Translations under genes and position numbers: made by a program
Source: Nocardia sp. CY41
GTDB lineage: Bacteria > Actinomycetota > Actinomycetes > Mycobacteriales > Mycobacteriaceae
NCBI RefSeq assembly: GCF_009829325.1
Contig: NZ_VUOS01000027.1
Span: 62,001 to 126,000 of the forward strand
Length of the DNA: 64,000 bases
Reading direction: 5' to 3'
Shown: piece by piece, positions 60,672-64,000 of the stretch
How the letters are laid out: each line of letters begins with the position of its first letter
How positions within the stretch are numbered: position 1 is the stretch's first letter
Notes under the pieces: model-generated
Told to the model about the DNA's origin: nothing
What the model saw: the letters and a program-made list of their open reading frames with translations, nothing else
Database searches by the model: none

Positions 60672-61547
60672 ATGACAACGATGTGTCGCGGTCCGCGATT
60701 GCGGCCGAGGGTGACCGTGCTGGTCCGCCCGAGCGGTGTCGTGCAGCTCGGGTGCGATCCGGAAACCGCGGTGGTGCTCGATCCGGAAGGAATGGACGCC
60801 GAGACCGTCGTCACGTTCCTGCGCCTGCTCGACGGCCTGCGCACCAAGCCGCAGATCATCTGGAGGGCCGGAGAACGCGGGATCGAGGCCGAACGCGCTG
60901 TGGCATTGCTCACGCTGATCGACGAAGCCGGCCTGCTGGATCATCCGGAGGATCGGACCGCGCACGTGCGGGCGGTGCGGGTGCACGGGCTGGGTCCGCT
61001 GTCGGACGCGGTGTCGGCCGGGTTGCGCGCACTGGGCGTGCGGCCGAGCCGTTCTCGCGACTATCCCTCCGGCACGGCGACGGTACGGTCCTGGGGAGCG
61101 GACCTCGTGGTGCTCGCCGACACACTGATGCCCGATCCACGGCTGGTGAGCGATCTGGTGCTGCACCGGATCCCGCACCTGCCATTGCGCATCCGAGACA
61201 ACAAGGGCGTCATCGGGCCTTTGGTGCTCCCCGGCGTCACCAGCTGCCTGCGCTGCGCGGACCTGATCCGCGCGCAGAACGACGCCGAATGGCCGCACTT
61301 GGCGGCACAGCTGCTGGGCCGCGTCGGACACGCCTCCCCCGCCGGGATCGCGGCCACCACGGCGGTCGCTCTGAGCGAGTTGGAGGCGATCATCGACTGC
61401 TCGCCACGACGCGCTCCGGCCACGCTGGACGCCACGCTGGAACTGGATCTGGATTCCCACGTCCTCGATCGGCGCGGTTGGGACCGCCATCCCGCATGCG
61501 CGTGTGTGTACGTTTCCGCAGGGCACAGCCTCCGAAGCCGGTCGTGA
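60672..61547 (+). CDS. ThiF-like/TOMM cyclodehydratase-like protein
   Basis: A 291-residue protein. It has a winged-helix-like N-terminal part, a Rossmann-like middle (VRVHGLGPLSDAVSAGLRALG), and a zinc site made of SCLRCADL and HPACAC near the end. The pattern resembles the leader-binding part of azole-forming cyclodehydratases and mycobacterial Rv3196. No precursor peptide gene is visible nearby. Function unknown. Confidence 0.83.
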   Translation: MTTMCRGPRLRPRVTVLVRPSGVVQLGCDPETAVVLDPEGMDAETVVTFLRLLDGLRTKPQIIWRAGERGIEAERAVALLTLIDEAGLLDHPEDRTAHVRAVRVHGLGPLSDAVSAGLRALGVRPSRSRDYPSGTATVRSWGADLVVLADTLMPDPRLVSDLVLHRIPHLPLRIRDNKGVIGPLVLPGVTSCLRCADLIRAQNDAEWPHLAAQLLGRVGHASPAGIAATTAVALSELEAIIDCSPRRAPATLDATLELDLDSHVLDRRGWDRHPACACVYVSAGHSLRSRS

Positions 61548-61595
61548 TCAAGATTGCGATGGCCGATCGGCCGGTCCGTCCGCCATGATGGGTAC

Positions 61596-62939
61596 GTGTC
61601 TGAGATCGTGCGCCGTCGCTCGTCCCGCAACGCCAAGTTGGCCAAGATTCCGCTCGGCATCGCCGGACGGGCGGCCGTGGGGTTCGGCAAGAAGCTCGCC
61701 GGAGGCGACAAGTCCGAGATCAACGCGCAGCTCAATCAGAAGGCCGCCGAGCAGCTGTTCACGGTGCTGGGTGAGCTGAAGGGCGGCGCGATGAAGTTCG
61801 GGCAGGCACTCAGCGTGATGGAGGCCGCGGTACCGGAAGAGTTCGGCGAGCACTACCGGGAGGCACTCACCAAACTGCAGGCCGCCGCTCCGCCGATGCC
61901 GGCCGCCACCGTCCACCGGGTGCTCGACCAGCAGCTCGGCACCCAGTGGCGTACCCGTTTCCGCGAGTTCGACGACAGCCCGGCCGCGTCGGCCAGCATC
62001 GGGCAGGTGCACCGGGCGGTGTGGTCGGACGGGCGCACCGTCGCGGTGAAGGTGCAGTACCCCGGCGCCGACGAGGCGCTGCGCGCGGACCTCAAGACCC
62101 TGTCCCGGATGTCCGGTCTGGTCGCGTCCGTGATCCCCGGGGCGGACGTCAAGCCGATCCTCGCCGAGATCACCGAACGCACCGAGGAAGAGCTGGACTA
62201 CCGCAACGAAGCGGCCAATCAGCGCGCCTTCGCGAAGGGCTTCGACGGGCACGGCGAGATCGTGGTGCCGAAAGTGGTGGCCAGCGCGCCGAAGGTGATC
62301 GTCACCGAATGGCTGGACGGTGTCGCCGTCTCCTCGATCATCAAGCAGGGCGCGGAGGATCCCGCGGGCACCCTCGCGCTGCGCAACCGTGTCGCGGGAC
62401 TGATGGGCCGGTTCCACTTCTCATCCCCTGAGGTCGTCGGGCTCCTGCACGCCGACCCCCACCCGGGCAATTTCATGATGCTTTCCGACGGCAGGCTCGC
62501 GGTTATCGATTTCGGCGCCTGCGCGCCGATGACCGACGGCTTTCCCCCGGTGCTGGGCCGGATGCTGGCCCTCGCGGTCGAGGAGCGCTTCGCCGAACTC
62601 ACCGAATTGCTATACGACCACGGCTGGGTGATTCCCGGCCGGGTGGTCACCCACCAGGAGATCGCCGACTACCTGCGTCCGTTCACCGACCCGATCCGAA
62701 CCGATTCGTTCCACTTCACCCGCAGGTGGATGCAGCGGGTGGCGGGCAAGGCTTCGGAGTTGTCCAGCCCGGAAATGAAAATCGCACGGGCCCTGCAACT
62801 TCCGGCCGAATACGTGATGATCTTCCGCGTGCTCGGCGGTTCCGTAGGCATCCTGGCGCAGCTCGACGCCGAGCTGCCGTTCATGCAGCTCGTCCGCACC
62901 TGGATGCCCGGCTTCCGCGAGGAGCGCACGGCCTCCTGA
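61596..62939 (+). CDS. ABC1/UbiB (AarF) family atypical kinase
   Basis: A 447-residue kinase-like protein. The KxGQ motif is MKFGQALSVME; the Ala-rich loop is ASASIGQVHRA. VKVQYPG carries the ATP-binding Lys, LHADPHPGNF is the catalytic loop, and IDFGA the metal-binding motif. It is the homologue of Rv3197, reported near whiB7 and linked with intrinsic macrolide resistance in mycobacteria. GTG 61596. Confidence 0.92.
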   Translation: MSEIVRRRSSRNAKLAKIPLGIAGRAAVGFGKKLAGGDKSEINAQLNQKAAEQLFTVLGELKGGAMKFGQALSVMEAAVPEEFGEHYREALTKLQAAAPPMPAATVHRVLDQQLGTQWRTRFREFDDSPAASASIGQVHRAVWSDGRTVAVKVQYPGADEALRADLKTLSRMSGLVASVIPGADVKPILAEITERTEEELDYRNEAANQRAFAKGFDGHGEIVVPKVVASAPKVIVTEWLDGVAVSSIIKQGAEDPAGTLALRNRVAGLMGRFHFSSPEVVGLLHADPHPGNFMMLSDGRLAVIDFGACAPMTDGFPPVLGRMLALAVEERFAELTELLYDHGWVIPGRVVTHQEIADYLRPFTDPIRTDSFHFTRRWMQRVAGKASELSSPEMKIARALQLPAEYVMIFRVLGGSVGILAQLDAELPFMQLVRTWMPGFREERTAS

Positions 62940-63073
62940 GTTCTCCGTCATTCCCGGCGCAGATCGCTGTTCGAGTCACGGTGCCGGGTCCCTTTGCCTG
63001 CTACAGCCGACGCTGCGAGATAGCCACCCGGCCCGCGGCCCCGCCATGACGGATTCCTCGGAACCACGCAGAG

Positions 63074-63104
63074 CAGCCGCCCACCTGGCGACGGTGGGCG
63101 GCTG
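63074..63104. terminator. Hairpin between ubiB-like gene and whiB7
   Basis: A 12-bp perfect stem (CAGCCGCCCACC and complement) with a 7-base loop. It is followed on the + strand by a T-richer stretch (TCTGCTTTCTCGTT) and lies between convergent genes. Confidence 0.7.
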
Positions 63105-63191
63105 GTCTGCTTTCTCGTTCGTTGGCTCGGCCCGTGCCGGGACCGACCGAATCGAGCACATCGACCGGAGGGAGGGAAATCACTCCCCGGC

Positions 63192-63515
63192 TCATGCCGG
63201 GACCGCGACCTTGCGCGGACGACCACGGGGACGCTTGCGGGCGATCACGACACCCTGGTCGAAGATCTCCCCGCCCCAAACACCCCACGGCTCACGACGA
63301 TCCATGGCGGCGCTCAGGCAGCCCTTGCGGATCGGGCAGGTCGCGCACAGCGCCTTGGCCTGCTCCAACTGGACCGGGCTCTCGGCGAACCAGAGGTCCG
63401 GATCTCCAGCACGGCAGGGCAGGACCTTGGCGATCTCCTGGGTCCGAGTAGTCGACGCCACGGTTCGGCATGTCACGTCAGTAGTGGCCTGTGGCCAACC
63501 CTGTGCGGTGAACAC
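63192..63515 (-). CDS. whiB7: WhiB7 transcriptional activator of antibiotic resistance
   Basis: A 107-residue iron-sulfur regulator. Four Cys bind the cluster (LPCRAGD, LCATCPIRKGC). The WhiB turn EPWGVWGGE follows, and the AT-hook RGRPRK at the C-terminus marks WhiB7. It binds the vegetative sigma factor and turns on ribosome-protection, efflux and modifying enzymes. GTG 63515 has the perfect site AAGGAG. A long structured leader precedes it. Confidence 0.95.
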   Translation of the reverse strand: MFTAQGWPQATTDVTCRTVASTTRTQEIAKVLPCRAGDPDLWFAESPVQLEQAKALCATCPIRKGCLSAAMDRREPWGVWGGEIFDQGVVIARKRPRGRPRKVAVPA

Positions 63516-63558
63516 GTCGTTCTCCTTCAGCTCGTTTGCAGCGGTTCGTTTGTTTGCG

Positions 63559-63633
63559 GCGAAACCGGTGCCGGTCGGCTGAAGGGCCGGAGAATACTGG
63601 CCACGGTTTCGCTGTCGTGCGATCCGTGGCCAG
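63559..63633 (-). promoter_or_regulatory. Mutually exclusive stems in the whiB7 leader
   Basis: In the transcript, stem 1 pairs 63633-63624 with 63606-63597 (10 bp, CTGGCCACGG/CCGTGGCCAG). Stem 2 pairs 63612-63604 with 63567-63559 (9 bp, GCGAAACCG/CGGTTTCGC). They share 63604-63606 and cannot both form. It sits about 45-120 bases before the whiB7 start. This fits the ribosome-mediated attenuation known for whiB7. Confidence 0.6.
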
Positions 63634-63652
63634 GAGGTCGGGGAGGAGTTCC

Positions 63653-63991
63653 CTACCTAGGTCGACATCTGTGTCGAGTCCTGTTCACGGTCGCTGGGTG
63701 TGCGGTGCGGAGGCGTGCTGCCCGCGGATCCGCCGGCTCGAAGCCGGCTTCATCCGCGAAGACACCGACTGCTGCCTCGGCAGCCGTCGGGTGCCAGCCC
63801 GCGCTGGGCTTGCCCTGAATCGGGTTACGGACAGAGGTGTGCATCGCAGCGGAATTCACTTGCGAGACGCACGTGCCGAACGCACCGATTCCGGACAGAC
63901 CGATCCCCTGCAAGGCGAGGATCCCCCGGGAGGCCGCCATGGGCGCATAGACCGCAACGCCACTGGCACCGAAGTTCATGATGTTGTCCAC
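63653..63991 (-). CDS. Possible upstream ORF of the whiB7 leader
   Basis: A 112-codon frame (GTG start, MDNIMNFGASGVAVYAPMAA...) ending with TAG 20 bases before the first stem of the leader. Known whiB7 control uses a short ORF whose stalled or completed translation switches the stems. Only the first part may matter. Codon use is weaker than in real genes in the window, and the start is 9 bases from the window edge, so the ribosome site is only partly seen. Could be non-coding. Confidence 0.4.
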   Translation of the reverse strand: MDNIMNFGASGVAVYAPMAASRGILALQGIGLSGIGAFGTCVSQVNSAAMHTSVRNPIQGKPSAGWHPTAAEAAVGVFADEAGFEPADPRAARLRTAHPATVNRTRHRCRPR

Positions 63992-64000
63992 TGCTCTGCC

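Noticed and set aside
60672..61547. A RiPP (azole peptide) biosynthesis cluster
   Set aside because: Only one cyclodehydratase-like protein is present, without precursor, YcaO or dehydrogenase; the gene order matches a conserved housekeeping block near whiB7.

Overview
The window looks like the chromosome of a high-GC mycolate actinomycete, most likely Nocardia or a close relative. GC is high and third codon positions are almost always G or C. ATGA/GTGA stop-start overlaps are common. The right end carries a gene set in the order seen next to whiB7 in Mycobacterium (UPF0182, PPA1309, YlbL-type protease, DUF2342, ThiF-like protein, UbiB kinase, whiB7). The species is inference; no rRNA gene is present.

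Layout, left to right. (1) 1-4.7 kb: 5' part of galactokinase, a GGDEF diguanylate cyclase, a small coiled-coil protein and a TetR regulator. (2) 4.8-12.9 kb: a TetR-controlled catabolic operon (flavin monooxygenase, serine hydrolase, Zn alcohol dehydrogenase, acyl-CoA ligase, D-aminoacylase-type amidohydrolase), then an alpha/beta hydrolase with Cys at the nucleophile position. (3) 12.9-17.5 kb: small zinc protein, DoxX protein with 11-residue repeats, STAS protein, mycofactocin-type SDR, methyltransferase. (4) 17.6-32.2 kb: a type II (aromatic) polyketide cluster. It has a SARP activator, its own acetyl-CoA carboxylase (AccC, fused AccD-AccA, AccB), KS-alpha, KS-beta, ACP, didomain aromatase/cyclase, C9-type ketoreductase, an NTF2-like cyclase candidate, an FAD hydroxylase, a metallo-beta-lactamase-fold hydrolase, an HxlR regulator and small accessory proteins. 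(5) 32.5-38.2 kb: a TrcR/TrcS-like two-component pair, PIG-L deacetylase, GalE and several small proteins, including a 26-residue peptide. (6) 38.3-44.6 kb: a probable light/B12 regulon (photolyase, lipocalin, MerR-B12 regulator, TIGR01777 epimerase) with 11-bp direct-repeat sites. (7) 44.6-47.5 kb: steroid-type enzymes, with a KstR-type box between two divergent genes. (8) 47.7-50.4 kb: a NarL-type two-component pair and a VOC protein. (9) 51.0-52.8 kb: a four-gene cobalt thiocyanate-hydrolase/nitrile-hydratase-like operon. (10) 52.9-64 kb: initiator tRNA, an rpf gene behind a structured leader, and the whiB7-linked block ending in the whiB7 attenuation leader.

The regions best worth study are the polyketide cluster (SARP heptads, a 10-codon leader ORF and a 3 x 25-residue repeat ORF inside the operon), the light/B12 regulon, the split-subunit cobalt hydrolase operon and the two structured leaders (rpf, whiB7).
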